Source: Streptococcus mitis (GTDB taxonomy: Bacteria > Bacillota > Bacilli > Lactobacillales > Streptococcaceae). Taken from it: a DNA stretch of 63,892 nucleotides. The notes under the pieces are model-generated. The model did not search any database. It was not told the DNA's origin and saw only the letters and a list, made by a program, of their open reading frames with translations. The DNA is taken from NCBI RefSeq assembly GCF_000722695.1, contig NZ_JPFU01000016.1, positions 1 through 63,892 of the forward strand. Reading direction: 5' to 3'. Below are positions 9,977 through 18,503 of this stretch, in pieces; position 1 is the stretch's first letter; the number at the start of each line of letters is the position of its first letter. The position numbers and the translations under genes were made by a program.

Positions 9977-12244
9977 CTAGTCTACCCCCTTTAGAGCACT
10001 AATCATGTCAATCTTTCTCATACGAAGACTAATAAAATAAGCAGTCCCTAAAGATGTAAACCAAACCAATAACGTAGCAAAAGCAAGGACATACATACTG
10101 ACATAAGCGGTATACTCAATTCGAATCGTCGAAAATGTTGCTACATATTCTTTCAAAAACCATATTCCTAAAGGAATTCCTACTAGCCACCCAATAAAGG
10201 TAGTTAGTATAGTCTCAAAAAGAGTTAGCATCTGTAGATATTGATTAGAAAATCCTAATACTTGCAATGTAGCATAGTCTCTCATTCTCTCTACAAAGTT
10301 TAAAGAGCCCAGATTATAGAGAACAATAATAACAAGTAATAAAGCAAAGCCAATAATCATTAGAAATACACTCATCAAACTAGCTACAAAATCATAGGCA
10401 TTTTTTTCTTGACTCCCTTTTTCAATGACAGATAGAACACCTTTGTCTTGCTTAATAGTATCTTGGTCTACCTCTGACCCAACTAATAAAGTATGTGGAG
10501 TAAAATCTCCCCCTGCTTTTTCAAAGACTCTAGCATGAAGATAGGCCCCTTGATTGGTTTCACTTGTGACAATCCCTTTTACTTCAAACTTGTAAGTATG
10601 ACCATCTTGATAGGGAGTCACATTTAAAAAATCTCCGACTTTAATACCTGCTAAACGGGCAAATGATCTAGTTACATACAAACCATCATCTTTCAAAGAA
10701 TCAGCACTCTCTGTTTTTGCTTGGATCATATCTCCATCATCAAATATAATCAATAAACGGTTGTAGCCATCATCTGGATTAAAATGTGCCTGTGAAATTT
10801 GTACACCTTGCCCACCATATCTAGACTTAGAAGTGGTATAATCCGCTACGGTCAGTCGTTTTGAATAAGAAAAATCTTCATTGTATGCCTTATCAACAAG
10901 ATGATTCATGGACACAGGCATACCAATTCCAGCAATCAGTAACATCATACTTCCTGCAACTCCCACGATTCCCATCAAAACTCGAATACGATTAAACGAG
11001 GCATCACGAATTGCCCATCTAGAAGGATAAGAAATTCGTTGCCAGATAGAGGAAAATCTTTCCACAAAGACAGATTTAGCAAGTTTTTCTTTACCTCTTA
11101 AAAATATTGCTGGTAAGCCTCTAGCTGACTCTCTAGAAGCTAAATAGGCAGCTAAAACACAAATAATAATGACTACAATACCAACGACTATTGATGAAGA
11201 TGAATAAGAGATTTGCCAATTTGGAAGTGTAAACATTGATTTTTGAGTTTCTAGTACAAACCATGACATCAAGGGAGAAATAGCAAAGCCTGCGAAACTC
11301 CCTAATAAACTGACTACTAAGCCAAATAAAATATAATGTAAACTGATAGCCTGATTTGAAAAGCCTAAAGCCTTTAATACAGCAATCTCTTTTGTTTGGC
11401 CATCAATCAAACGCTGAATGGTTGTAAACATAGCCAAAATAGCTAACAAAATAAAGATAAAAGAAAATAAGTAAGATAAGTTTCTAATTTGCCCAACTCG
11501 ATCGGTAGCTTCTGATATTTCAGTTAAACTTTTTTGATTTTGATAAGAAACTAAATCGCCCCCAAAAATAGACTCTAAATCTCCTCGCAAATCCACCTTA
11601 GAACCGTAAATTTCTAAGGCATTATCTGACGATAAACCCAGAATTCCTTTTGCAATTTCATTATCTGCAATATAACCATAGGCATCATTGTCAGGATTTG
11701 GAGCTATATATTCCATGCTACCTGTAAAATAAATCTTATCTGTCGCCTGAACAAATCCTACAATTTCTAAATCTATCTGTTTCCCTCTTGATGAAATAGA
11801 AATTGAATCTCCAATCTGTAAATGATTTTTCTTCGCATAATTCCCATCAATCCAAATCGAATCTTGTTTTCCTTCAAAAAAAGGACTTCCTTCTGTCACT
11901 GTAACCAGCTGATTATCTGTAATCGTTTCAAGATTGATTCGTCCGTCAGTCTTGTCTAAACGAACAATATTAGCAAAGCCTTTCTTTTTACTGATAACTT
12001 TTTCAACAGAAAATAATTGTTCAACCTGCTTGATTTTTGATTCATCAATTTGTCTCGCTTGAACCCAAACAACAGGAAGTTCAGATTGTTTCAAATAACT
12101 CTCTAGACTCTTTTCAAGTCCATGCCAAGCTCCTTGTAGCCCTACAAAGATTAATACACTTAATAGAGACATCAGAAAAACAGAGAAAAATTGTTGCCAA
12201 TTTTGCCGAAGGTCTCTTAATAATTTTATATGAAGATACCTCAT
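9977..12244 (-). CDS. ABC transporter permease, two FtsX domains (MacB/YtrF-like)
   Basis: A 755-residue membrane protein. One N-terminal helix (about 16-36) is followed by a long extracellular MacB-PCD-like domain (about 40-250). Three helices form the first FtsX domain (about 255-365, ending near LAAYLASRESARGLP). A second helix and extracellular domain precede a C-terminal FtsX triplet (about 635-750). This layout fits exporters of peptides or lipids and bacitracin-type resistance pumps. It overlaps the ATPase gene by 4 bases, so the two form one transporter. Upstream come the NTPase and orphan genes of the same operon. Substrate unknown. Confidence 0.88.
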   Translation of the reverse strand: MRYLHIKLLRDLRQNWQQFFSVFLMSLLSVLIFVGLQGAWHGLEKSLESYLKQSELPVVWVQARQIDESKIKQVEQLFSVEKVISKKKGFANIVRLDKTDGRINLETITDNQLVTVTEGSPFFEGKQDSIWIDGNYAKKNHLQIGDSISISSRGKQIDLEIVGFVQATDKIYFTGSMEYIAPNPDNDAYGYIADNEIAKGILGLSSDNALEIYGSKVDLRGDLESIFGGDLVSYQNQKSLTEISEATDRVGQIRNLSYLFSFIFILLAILAMFTTIQRLIDGQTKEIAVLKALGFSNQAISLHYILFGLVVSLLGSFAGFAISPLMSWFVLETQKSMFTLPNWQISYSSSSIVVGIVVIIICVLAAYLASRESARGLPAIFLRGKEKLAKSVFVERFSSIWQRISYPSRWAIRDASFNRIRVLMGIVGVAGSMMLLIAGIGMPVSMNHLVDKAYNEDFSYSKRLTVADYTTSKSRYGGQGVQISQAHFNPDDGYNRLLIIFDDGDMIQAKTESADSLKDDGLYVTRSFARLAGIKVGDFLNVTPYQDGHTYKFEVKGIVTSETNQGAYLHARVFEKAGGDFTPHTLLVGSEVDQDTIKQDKGVLSVIEKGSQEKNAYDFVASLMSVFLMIIGFALLLVIIVLYNLGSLNFVERMRDYATLQVLGFSNQYLQMLTLFETILTTFIGWLVGIPLGIWFLKEYVATFSTIRIEYTAYVSMYVLAFATLLVWFTSLGTAYFISLRMRKIDMISALKGVD

Positions 12245-12918
12245 CCCAGCACCTCTTCATTATTCTCTATTTTTTCAATACTTCCATCTTTCAAATATAT
12301 AACTCGATCTGCAAATTTAGCAAACTCTCTATTATGTGTAACCATTACAACTGCAGCATTCCCATTTCTAGAAACTTCCTTCAATAAAGTTAAAATACTA
12401 TCACCTGTCTTTGAATCTAACGCTCCTGTAGGTTCATCACACAATAATAGACTAGGCTCTTTAGCCAATGCCCTTGCAATTGATACACGTTGCATTTCAC
12501 CTCCAGAAAGTTGATTAGGAAAATTATTTTTTCTATGAAGTAAACCAACTTGATCTAAATACATATCAATTTCTTTATTGTTTTTCACTAAATTTGCTGC
12601 AATACCTATATTCTCCTTGGCTGTTAAACTTGGAACTAAGTTATAAAATTGAAAAACAAAACCAATTTTATCTTTTCGATAAGCAGATAATTCCTTATCC
12701 GTAAACTTTGTTACTAGTTCCTCATCAAATATAAAGGTTCCTGATGTCGCACGATCCATCCCACCAAGTAAATTTAGTAACGTACTTTTCCCTGAACCTG
12801 ATGGACCTAAAATAACTGTAAATTTCCCTTTCTCAATAGAAAAACTAACTTGATCCAAAGCACGAACTTCTTGCTCTCCTACCTTATAAATCTTACTAAT
12901 ATTTTGAAACTGAATCAT
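12241..12918 (-). CDS. ABC transporter ATP-binding protein, MacB/LolD type
   Basis: A 225-residue nucleotide-binding subunit that powers the FtsX permease encoded just downstream. Walker A GPSGSGKST is near residue 38, the signature LSGGEMQRVSIARAL near 138, and Walker B LLLCDEPTGALD near 158, with the H-loop MVTHN near 192. The PTGALD form is typical of the MacB-type subgroup. Starts 8 bases after the NTPase gene, with ribosome site AGGAG in AGGAGTATGT. Confidence 0.93.
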   Translation of the reverse strand: MIQFQNISKIYKVGEQEVRALDQVSFSIEKGKFTVILGPSGSGKSTLLNLLGGMDRATSGTFIFDEELVTKFTDKELSAYRKDKIGFVFQFYNLVPSLTAKENIGIAANLVKNNKEIDMYLDQVGLLHRKNNFPNQLSGGEMQRVSIARALAKEPSLLLCDEPTGALDSKTGDSILTLLKEVSRNGNAAVVMVTHNREFAKFADRVIYLKDGSIEKIENNEEVLG

Positions 12919-12926
12919 ACATACTC

Positions 12927-13706
12927 CTAATATCTTGTCATAAATTTTATTTTTTCCTTTAATGTAGGCTCTTCATACTGTTCTATGATACGTTTAGATA
13001 CTGCTTCCCTGTTTTCTCGTATAACCTTTTCAGCTAAGGAAATAGCCTCATCTACTGGAACAACTATTGGCAACTCATAATGTTGAATGATTTGATTTAA
13101 CCGTTCTTCCTGACTACCTTTGACACAATAAGGTGTCAGACCCAAATTCCTATAAGCTTCATATAATTCCTCATCTGATAAATTCCGATACTCTTCAGAT
13201 ACTGGTCTATGCCCATCTGGATCCATTGCAAACTCTACTGGTAGATGGACAACATCTGTATACCACAATTTCGCATGATTCTTAGAGACAACTCCATAAG
13301 CAGTCAAATATTTTTTGAAAAATGTTCGACCAGGAATACCTAAAATAGATTTCATCAGTCGATGAATGAATGCTGAGCCTGGATTAATTCCTACCCTCAT
13401 TCGAACAGTCCCGTAAATCCATTCATTCAATACTGACCCATCTGATAGAAAACTTCCATGCTCCTTGTATAAAATTCCTTCTGTACGAATTCTCTCCTCA
13501 AAACGCTTTAACCCCAGTGCCATTAACTCAGTTGATGACATATCCTGAAATCTTCTTCCAGGATATAAATCTGTCAAAATTTCCCTCGCAGATAAAGCAT
13601 CAATTAAGGGAAGTCCCGTTGCAATCGAAAGAGCTGTAGCAGTTGTTGTCTTACCTGTAGAATAAGTGCCTGATATGACTAGCCTCAATTCTCTATTTCC
13701 CATCAC
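12927..13706 (-). CDS. P-loop NTPase/kinase-like protein, function unknown
   Basis: A 259-residue soluble protein with a clear Walker A motif, GTYSTGKTTT, at residues 13-22. This STGKT form occurs in NadR-like and AAA_28-type P-loop kinases. An acidic motif (SDGSVLNEWIYG, near residue 90) sits where nucleoside-kinase-like proteins carry their substrate or magnesium Asp. No membrane segment is seen. Its start overlaps the end of the orphan gene by 4 bases and its stop is 8 bases before the ABC ATPase, so it belongs to the same operon. It could phosphorylate a small molecule or peptide handled by the exporter; this is inferred from context only. Confidence 0.75.
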   Translation of the reverse strand: MMGNRELRLVISGTYSTGKTTTATALSIATGLPLIDALSAREILTDLYPGRRFQDMSSTELMALGLKRFEERIRTEGILYKEHGSFLSDGSVLNEWIYGTVRMRVGINPGSAFIHRLMKSILGIPGRTFFKKYLTAYGVVSKNHAKLWYTDVVHLPVEFAMDPDGHRPVSEEYRNLSDEELYEAYRNLGLTPYCVKGSQEERLNQIIQHYELPIVVPVDEAISLAEKVIRENREAVSKRIIEQYEEPTLKEKIKFMTRY

Positions 13707-14755
13707 TGTCGCCCTCCATCAGGTAATTTTTGAGCTATTTTACTTTTAAAGACTACCTTATGATCTACATCATACCCAGACATTTCGTAGACTTTCCAAT
13801 GTTCTTCTCTAATTTTTAACAATCTATTTTTTGAAACACTACCACTAAGCTCCACTACTCCGTTCAAAATTGGTGAATCCAAGTCTGCACTTACTTGCTT
13901 CATCCACATGGTATTGCTCTCCTCTCGAGATATCTCTTCGATATGGTAGGCTAACATCTCTGCCATTTGAGAAAAAATAATCAGAAGCTCTAACAAACTA
14001 TAATCATTCTTTTCTAGACTACCTACACCACTATATTCAATATCTTTGATCAATACTTGCTCTGCTTTACAAGATATACTACTATCTGAAAACTCAACAT
14101 CGTATATATCATGTTGTCTATCTCTTAAATGCGTTGATAAAAAATCTCTACCTTGTTCTCCTATAGCAACTACATTTTCCATACATTCTAATAATTGATA
14201 GCCTAAACAAACTTTCATATCCATTACCAAGCAATCAAATTCAATCACTTGGTTCGTCATTTTGAAATTTTGTAATTCTAATTTTAAATTTACCAATTCT
14301 TCTATAGCTTTTATCCCTGACTTTATCTCAAAATGGCTTAACCTATACTGATTTAAGCTCACTCCCATTCTTTTCAGTATTTCACTTCCAAATAAATGAT
14401 CTAATACTATTCCATCTAATGTACTCAGGTGTTGCTGTATAATTTCAGATTGTTTACTAGACCACAAACCTTCTTGATGAAGAGACCCAACCCCTTCTAA
14501 AATATTTTTCAACTTATACTCAATGAAAATCAAAGAGCAAACTAGGAAGCTAGCCGCAGGCTGCTCAAAGCACTGCTTTGAGGTTGTAGATAGAACTGAC
14601 GAAGTCAGTAACCTATATACGGCAAGGCGACGCTGACGTAGTTTGAAGAGATTTTCGAAGAGTATTAACTTCATAAGTCGTCCTCTTATACCCTCGACCA
14701 AAATAACGATTTTTATTGTCTCCAAGTAGTCTACTGTTAGCATATCCTTCTCCAA
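13703..14755 (-). CDS. Orphan protein with an in-frame BOX insertion
   Basis: I do not recognise a family. The frame is 350 codons. The ATG at 14755 is preceded by GGAGAAGGAT. A complete BOX element (14515-14666) lies inside the gene in antisense orientation and is translated as about 52 residues (about 30-81) without a stop. The bases AACT occur on both sides of it, so BOX plus one copy equals 156 bases, or 52 codons, and the frame is kept. Removing it joins RGRLMK to LKNILEG and gives about 298 residues. The native part is soluble, leucine- and glutamate-rich, with no signal peptide or membrane helix. First gene of the exporter operon, overlapping the NTPase by 4 bases. May still be functional or damaged. 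Confidence 0.6.
   Translation of the reverse strand: MEKDMLTVDYLETIKIVILVEGIRGRLMKLILFENLFKLRQRRLAVYRLLTSSVLSTTSKQCFEQPAASFLVCSLIFIEYKLKNILEGVGSLHQEGLWSSKQSEIIQQHLSTLDGIVLDHLFGSEILKRMGVSLNQYRLSHFEIKSGIKAIEELVNLKLELQNFKMTNQVIEFDCLVMDMKVCLGYQLLECMENVVAIGEQGRDFLSTHLRDRQHDIYDVEFSDSSISCKAEQVLIKDIEYSGVGSLEKNDYSLLELLIIFSQMAEMLAYHIEEISREESNTMWMKQVSADLDSPILNGVVELSGSVSKNRLLKIREEHWKVYEMSGYDVDHKVVFKSKIAQKLPDGGRQ
14515..14666 (+). repeat. BOX element (A-B-C) inside a coding sequence
   Basis: Begins TATACTCAATGAAAATCAAA, has the boxB inverted pair CTGACGAAGTCAG, and ends GATTTTCGAAGAGTATT. Flanked by AACT at 14511-14514 and 14667-14670, a possible target duplication. Confidence 0.93.
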
Positions 14756-14782
14756 TCTTTTAAACTGACTCTATCTTAAACA

Positions 14783-14833
14783 AAAAAAGACAAGAAAGAA
14801 TCCGTAATTTACGAAAACCTTCTTGCCTTTTTA
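14783..14833 (-). terminator. Terminator after the response regulator, with an internal palindrome
   Basis: On the minus strand AAAAAGGCAAGAAGG pairs with the region CTTTCTTGTCTTTTTTT across a 20-base loop. The loop holds CGTAATTTACG (14803-14813), an inverted repeat about 50 bases before the exporter operon start; it could be a regulator site. Confidence 0.65.
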
Positions 14834-14841
14834 GGATAAAA

Positions 14842-15447
14842 TTATAAAGATACGAGATTTAATCGAATAGCCTCACGTACAGCTCCAACTCTACTCGTCA
14901 CTCCCAACTTTGAACAAATATTTGAAACATGGGTATCTACTGTTCTCCTGCTGACAAATAAACTATTTGCTATCTTTTCATTAGAATATTCTTTTACAAT
15001 CAGTTCCAATACACTTAACTCCGTGTCAGTCAATAGATTATTTTCTTGCTTTTCTAACAAACCATCTGGGATAACGTGATTTCCCTTATAAACAGCATAA
15101 ATTGCACTTTTAACATCCAAATAAGAACTTTCTTTGGGTAAAAAAGCTTGAATCCCAAAATCCATCGCTCTCTTATGTAACAAAGTGTCATAAAATCCTG
15201 ATAAAAGAACTATCTTGGGAACTGTATTCAGAAATCTATTTATCTGACTAATAACATCAAATGCCGTTACTCCTTTCAGCATAAAATCCATAACTAGCAC
15301 ATCTACCTTTTCATGCTTGAGACAAAGAAGTAAATCTGCTACTTCTGTATAGGAACCAACAATTTTAAAATCATCTTCCTTTAAAAAATAGTTCTCCAAT
15401 CCTTGTAATACTAAACTGTGATCATCAATCAAAACCAAACGAATCAT
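14842..15447 (-). CDS. Response regulator, NarL/LuxR family
   Basis: A 201-residue two-component regulator. The receiver domain (1-120) has the acidic pair in LIDDH, the phospho-acceptor Asp54 in VMDFMLKG, the Thr/Ser position in LLSG and the Lys in LPKE. Residues about 135-200 are a LuxR-type helix-turn-helix (TDTELSVLELIVKEYSNEKIANS followed by VSRRTVDTHVSNICSKLG). Start overlaps the histidine kinase stop region by 23 bases, so the pair is co-translated. It probably controls the orphan-NTPase-ABC operon next door, because the terminator between them leaves that operon needing its own, likely regulated, promoter. The target is inferred. Confidence 0.92.
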   Translation of the reverse strand: MIRLVLIDDHSLVLQGLENYFLKEDDFKIVGSYTEVADLLLCLKHEKVDVLVMDFMLKGVTAFDVISQINRFLNTVPKIVLLSGFYDTLLHKRAMDFGIQAFLPKESSYLDVKSAIYAVYKGNHVIPDGLLEKQENNLLTDTELSVLELIVKEYSNEKIANSLFVSRRTVDTHVSNICSKLGVTSRVGAVREAIRLNLVSL

Positions 15448-17184
15448 TTTTCTTCCCTTCTATAGGTATTCGTATCTTCACACTTGTAGGTTCTATATTT
15501 ATCTGAACAGTTCCCCCCAATAAATGAACCTTCTCTACAATTCTATTTAAACCAAAATGATGTTCATTAGACTGATAGTTTCCCTTAAAAATACCATCAT
15601 CTATAACTTCAATTGATAAAATCTTTTCTTTTGTAGATAAATCTACAGTAATTTCTCTAGCATTCCCATGAAGAATACTATTATTTACTAGTTCTTTAAC
15701 TGTCCTTAATACAAACGTGCCCACTTTATCATTAACTTTTTCTTCATCTATTGAAAAAGTTGTCATAATCGAAACAGTTTCCATCTTCATGAATTGATTT
15801 AATATGCTAGTAATAGATTCTTTCAACCCTAATTCATGCACCATTAAAGGATAGATATTAGAACATAAATCTCTTAATTCAAAGACAATATCATCCAACA
15901 TCTCTAATAAAGCTCCCCTATTAATTTGTTCACTAATTTCTAACTGCTTTTTATAATAAATAACCTTCTGAATTGTAGTATCATGTATAAACGTTGCAAT
16001 TTCTTCTCTCTCCAATTCAGTAGCTACAAAAGTATGAAAACTACTAAAGATTCCCTCCATTTTATGGCTAATCAACATCATTTTCCTTATTTCAGGTAAC
16101 AAAGCTAGCGAAAAAAGAAAAGTGTAAAGAACGAAAAAAATTGGAGAAAATTCTCTTAATAGCAGACTAAAAAGAATAATTAGACTAGTGAAAAAAACGG
16201 CAAATATCAAGTTATATATGAATGGATTCCACTTCCAAGCAACATATATCAGTCGTTCTAGTATCAAGTTATTCACAATAGAGAACAAAATAAGCAACAA
16301 TAGAGGAATACTATAAATAAACGAAACTTCCTTACCAATCGGAAAAATATATCCAAAAAATAGAGGAAATAAGGCCAGAACTGCTAAAAATAAGGTATGA
16401 ATTGGCAACATTTCTCTTATCTGAGAGTAATTTATAAGCATCTTTAACAGTAGGATAACTAAAAAGAAAAATACTAAATAAAATACTCCCCTAGAAAAAA
16501 AGATGGTTAAAAAATCAATGGGCTGTATAAGATTATAAACATACAAAAGTTGAGTTATGAGTGAATAGCCCAGTATAATACGAGAAAAGTTAGAAATGGT
16601 TGAACCTTTTATCTTCAAGACTAACACTCTAATGAAGATATCCATGAATAATGGAAATAAAGTCAAGTATGAAATTAATAGACTACGACCAAATACATCT
16701 CCTATACTTGATGGAATAATCGATAATAACATCAGACTAGTATAAATAATAAAATAAAAATATCGTTTCCCAGTTTTTCCTCTACTTCTGCCTTTTATGT
16801 ATAAGCGAAATAACAGTAGAATCAGAAAAGCAATGATTGATAAAACAAGAAAGATAATTTGGCTTGATCTCCCAGATTCTATTATTAAAGTCTTTGAAAT
16901 TCCTCTATCTAACACTGTCACAGAATGAAGCGGTTCAACAATTAAAAATCGAGATAATAAGAAATTACTATCTGGATTCTGACCGTCTATTTGTATAATA
17001 GATGACCCTATTATCTCTTGATGATTTGCAAAGCTTCCCAGATTATGGACTTGTCTAACTATCCACTCATTCTCATGTTTATCTACGGTGATTCCACTAT
17101 ACGTTCGGTTAAATATTGAAAATGAAAAATAAAAAAGAAAATAAATAACAAAATCAAAGAAAATCGAAACATTTTTGACTTCAT
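15425..17184 (-). CDS. ComP-like sensor histidine kinase, frameshifted near its N-terminus
   Basis: Membrane sensor kinase of the HisKA_3 class, partner of the LuxR-type regulator. The uninterrupted part (15425-16921, 498 codons from a GTG) has several hydrophobic helices, an H-box FIHDTTIQKVIYYKKQ with the phospho-acceptor His, and an HATPase_c domain (VKELVNNSILHG, HFGLNRIVEKV). The same frame stays open upstream without any start and encodes a soluble segment (YSGITVDKHENEW, IGSSIIQIDGQNPDSN) like the extracellular region of ComP-type kinases. The real start is most likely the ATG at 17184, after TGGAG, in another frame (MKSKMFRFSLILLF). One base is missing in the T-rich stretch around 17105-17140. 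As read, the sensor N-terminus is lost. Confidence 0.82.
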
Positions 17185-17223
17185 TGTTTGTAGCACTCCA
17201 TATTTCACTTGATATTGATGTTT

Positions 17224-17229
17224 ATTCTA
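17224..17229 (-). promoter_or_regulatory. Extended -10 promoter of the two-component system
   Basis: TGGTAGAAT on the minus strand gives an extended -10 (TAGAAT with TG one base before), about 40 bases before the kinase ATG at 17184. No good -35 is seen. Confidence 0.55.
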
Positions 17230-17310
17230 CCATTTTTTCATTCAATAAGACAGGTTTTATAGTTAAATTTATTCTTTTTTCTTTCGATATATAACTGATA
17301 CAATCTTCTA

Positions 17311-17588
17311 CCATGGGAAATCCTTACCTCTTCAACCAAATCAACCATTACTTTGAAATAGGAGAAATCCTCCATGATTTGACCTTTGAAGATAAGATGA
17401 AAATCGCCTACGAGCACTTGAAACGCTTGATTAACCTCAAAGGGGAAAATGTCGCAGTTCGTGAGTTCCGTGGCCTCGCTCCTCACTACCTCCGTGGAAC
17501 ATCTGGCGCTGCCAAACTCCGTGGAGCCATTTCACAAGCTAGCACTCTGGCAGAGATTGAATCTCTCTTGCAGTTGGATAAGGATTAA
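17311..17588 (+). pseudogene. Truncated second copy of dusB (last 92 codons), right border of the island
   Basis: Encodes [15 protein letters not shown] through to LLQLDKD, matching the dusB C-terminus at 8896-9173 with about 18 base changes in 278 and no gap. It has no flavin-binding half and no promoter of its own. It is followed by a terminator, as expected for an original dusB end. The changes are mostly silent, so this copy came from, or was left by, a different dusB allele rather than a fresh duplication. Confidence 0.93.
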
Positions 17589-17596
17589 AAGTTTAA

Positions 17597-17630
17597 AACC
17601 CGTAACTCTCTTAAAGTTGACGGGTTTTTG
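17597..17630 (+). terminator. Terminator after the dusB fragment
   Basis: AACCCGTAACT pairs with AGTTGACGGGTT (one bulge) and is followed by TTTTT. Probably the ancestral dusB terminator. Confidence 0.8.
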
Positions 17631-17658
17631 ATTGTAAAAATTCAAATACTGAACGTTA

Positions 17659-18356
17659 TTATTGATTCAAAGCAACACTGGAAACCTTGCCATCCGCTCC
17701 TGTTGTAATTTGGATGATTTTTCCTCCACCGATTTTGGCATTATACTTGCCATCATCAAGAGTATAAGAATAACCTCTGATAGAGTAGTTTTCTTTCTTT
17801 CCATCAGCAGATTCTACTGTGAATTGACCTCCTGATGAAACTGTAATGGTTTCACCATTGGCTCCCTTCCAATTGCCCGCTGCAGCTGAGAAATCACCAT
17901 CTACCATGGTTAAAACACCCTTGTAGCGTTTATTTTGCTCTGCTTGCTTGTCTTGAAGTTTGCGGTCAGTTGTAGAATCATAGCTTGATTGATTAGACTG
18001 AGCTTGAGGAGCCTGTTGAGTTGAAGAAGCCTGAACAGGAGTTTGTTGACTAGCTGCTTGTTGATTAGACACCTCTTGACCTTGTCTTTGCTCTGGTGCA
18101 GGTGCCGCTTGTGATGGTGTCGCAGTTGCTGAAGACTGGTCAGTAGACGCCTTAGTTTTTTCAGATGAAGCTGAACTTGAGGACTTCTGAGTCTTGCTTT
18201 CTTTGCTAGAAGAAGCTACTTTAGAATTTGATGATTGGCTTGTCTTAGCAGAACTGCTTGCTTGAGTTGTTTCCTTTTTATTTCCACAAGCTCCTAATAG
18301 CAAGGTAGAAGCCAATACAGTTGCTGCCATCAATTTGATATAGGTTTTTTTTTCAT
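17659..18356 (-). CDS. Ser/Thr/Gln-rich lipoprotein, start codon out of frame across a poly-A tract
   Basis: Likely surface lipoprotein. It has a hydrophobic segment and lipobox (ASTLLLGAC, Cys to be lipidated), a low-complexity linker of about 110 residues rich in S, T, Q, A and K, and a compact C-terminal domain (about the last 90 residues, GVLTMVDGDFSAAAGNW) resembling a domain found in other streptococcal lipoproteins; function unknown. The natural start is the ATG at 18354-18356 after AAAGGAG, followed by nine A. With nine A the frame stops at codon 9 (MKKKPISN); with seven or ten it would read MKK(K)TYIKLMAATVL and make a proper signal peptide. An internal TTG at 18333 keeps the frame but lacks the basic N-region. 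Confidence 0.75.
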
Positions 18357-18410
18357 TTTTCTACTCCTTTGTAATATTTTAGAAATATAAAGAAATCTTT
18401 TTGTAATATA

Positions 18411-18439
18411 ATTGTAACATTAGGATTTAAATATGTCAA
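18411..18439 (-). promoter_or_regulatory. SigA promoter of the lipoprotein gene
   Basis: TTGACA (18434-18439) and TACAAT (18411-18416) on the minus strand with a 17-base spacer, about 55 bases before the ATG at 18356. Confidence 0.8.
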
Positions 18440-18452
18440 CAATTTATCTAAA

Positions 18453-18485
18453 CTATTTTAAAAATCTCACATCATTTAGATTCAT
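18453..18485 (-). CDS. Possible 10-codon ORF downstream of a cin box
   Basis: ATG at 18485 encodes MNLNDVRFLK then TAG. It follows a strong AGGAGGAG ribosome site at 5-base spacing and lies 19 bases after a perfect ComX box. It ends before the -35 of the lipoprotein promoter. May be a competence-induced leader peptide, a remnant of a late competence gene, or chance. Confidence 0.3.
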   Translation of the reverse strand: MNLNDVRFLK

Positions 18486-18503
18486 TTACTCCTCCTACTC
18501 TTC

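Noticed and set aside
12037..12514. Two overlapping plus-strand ORFs across the ABC permease/ATPase junction
   Set aside because: Both are antisense shadows of conserved ABC genes.
17222..17314. 30-codon minus-strand ORF (MVEDCISYISKEKRI...) starting at the right dusB repeat border, upstream of the sensor kinase
   Set aside because: It could have been a pheromone gene for the ComP-like kinase, but its start lies antisense in dusB, it has no leader or processing motif (no Gly-Gly), and its supposed ribosome site is part of the dusB coding sequence.
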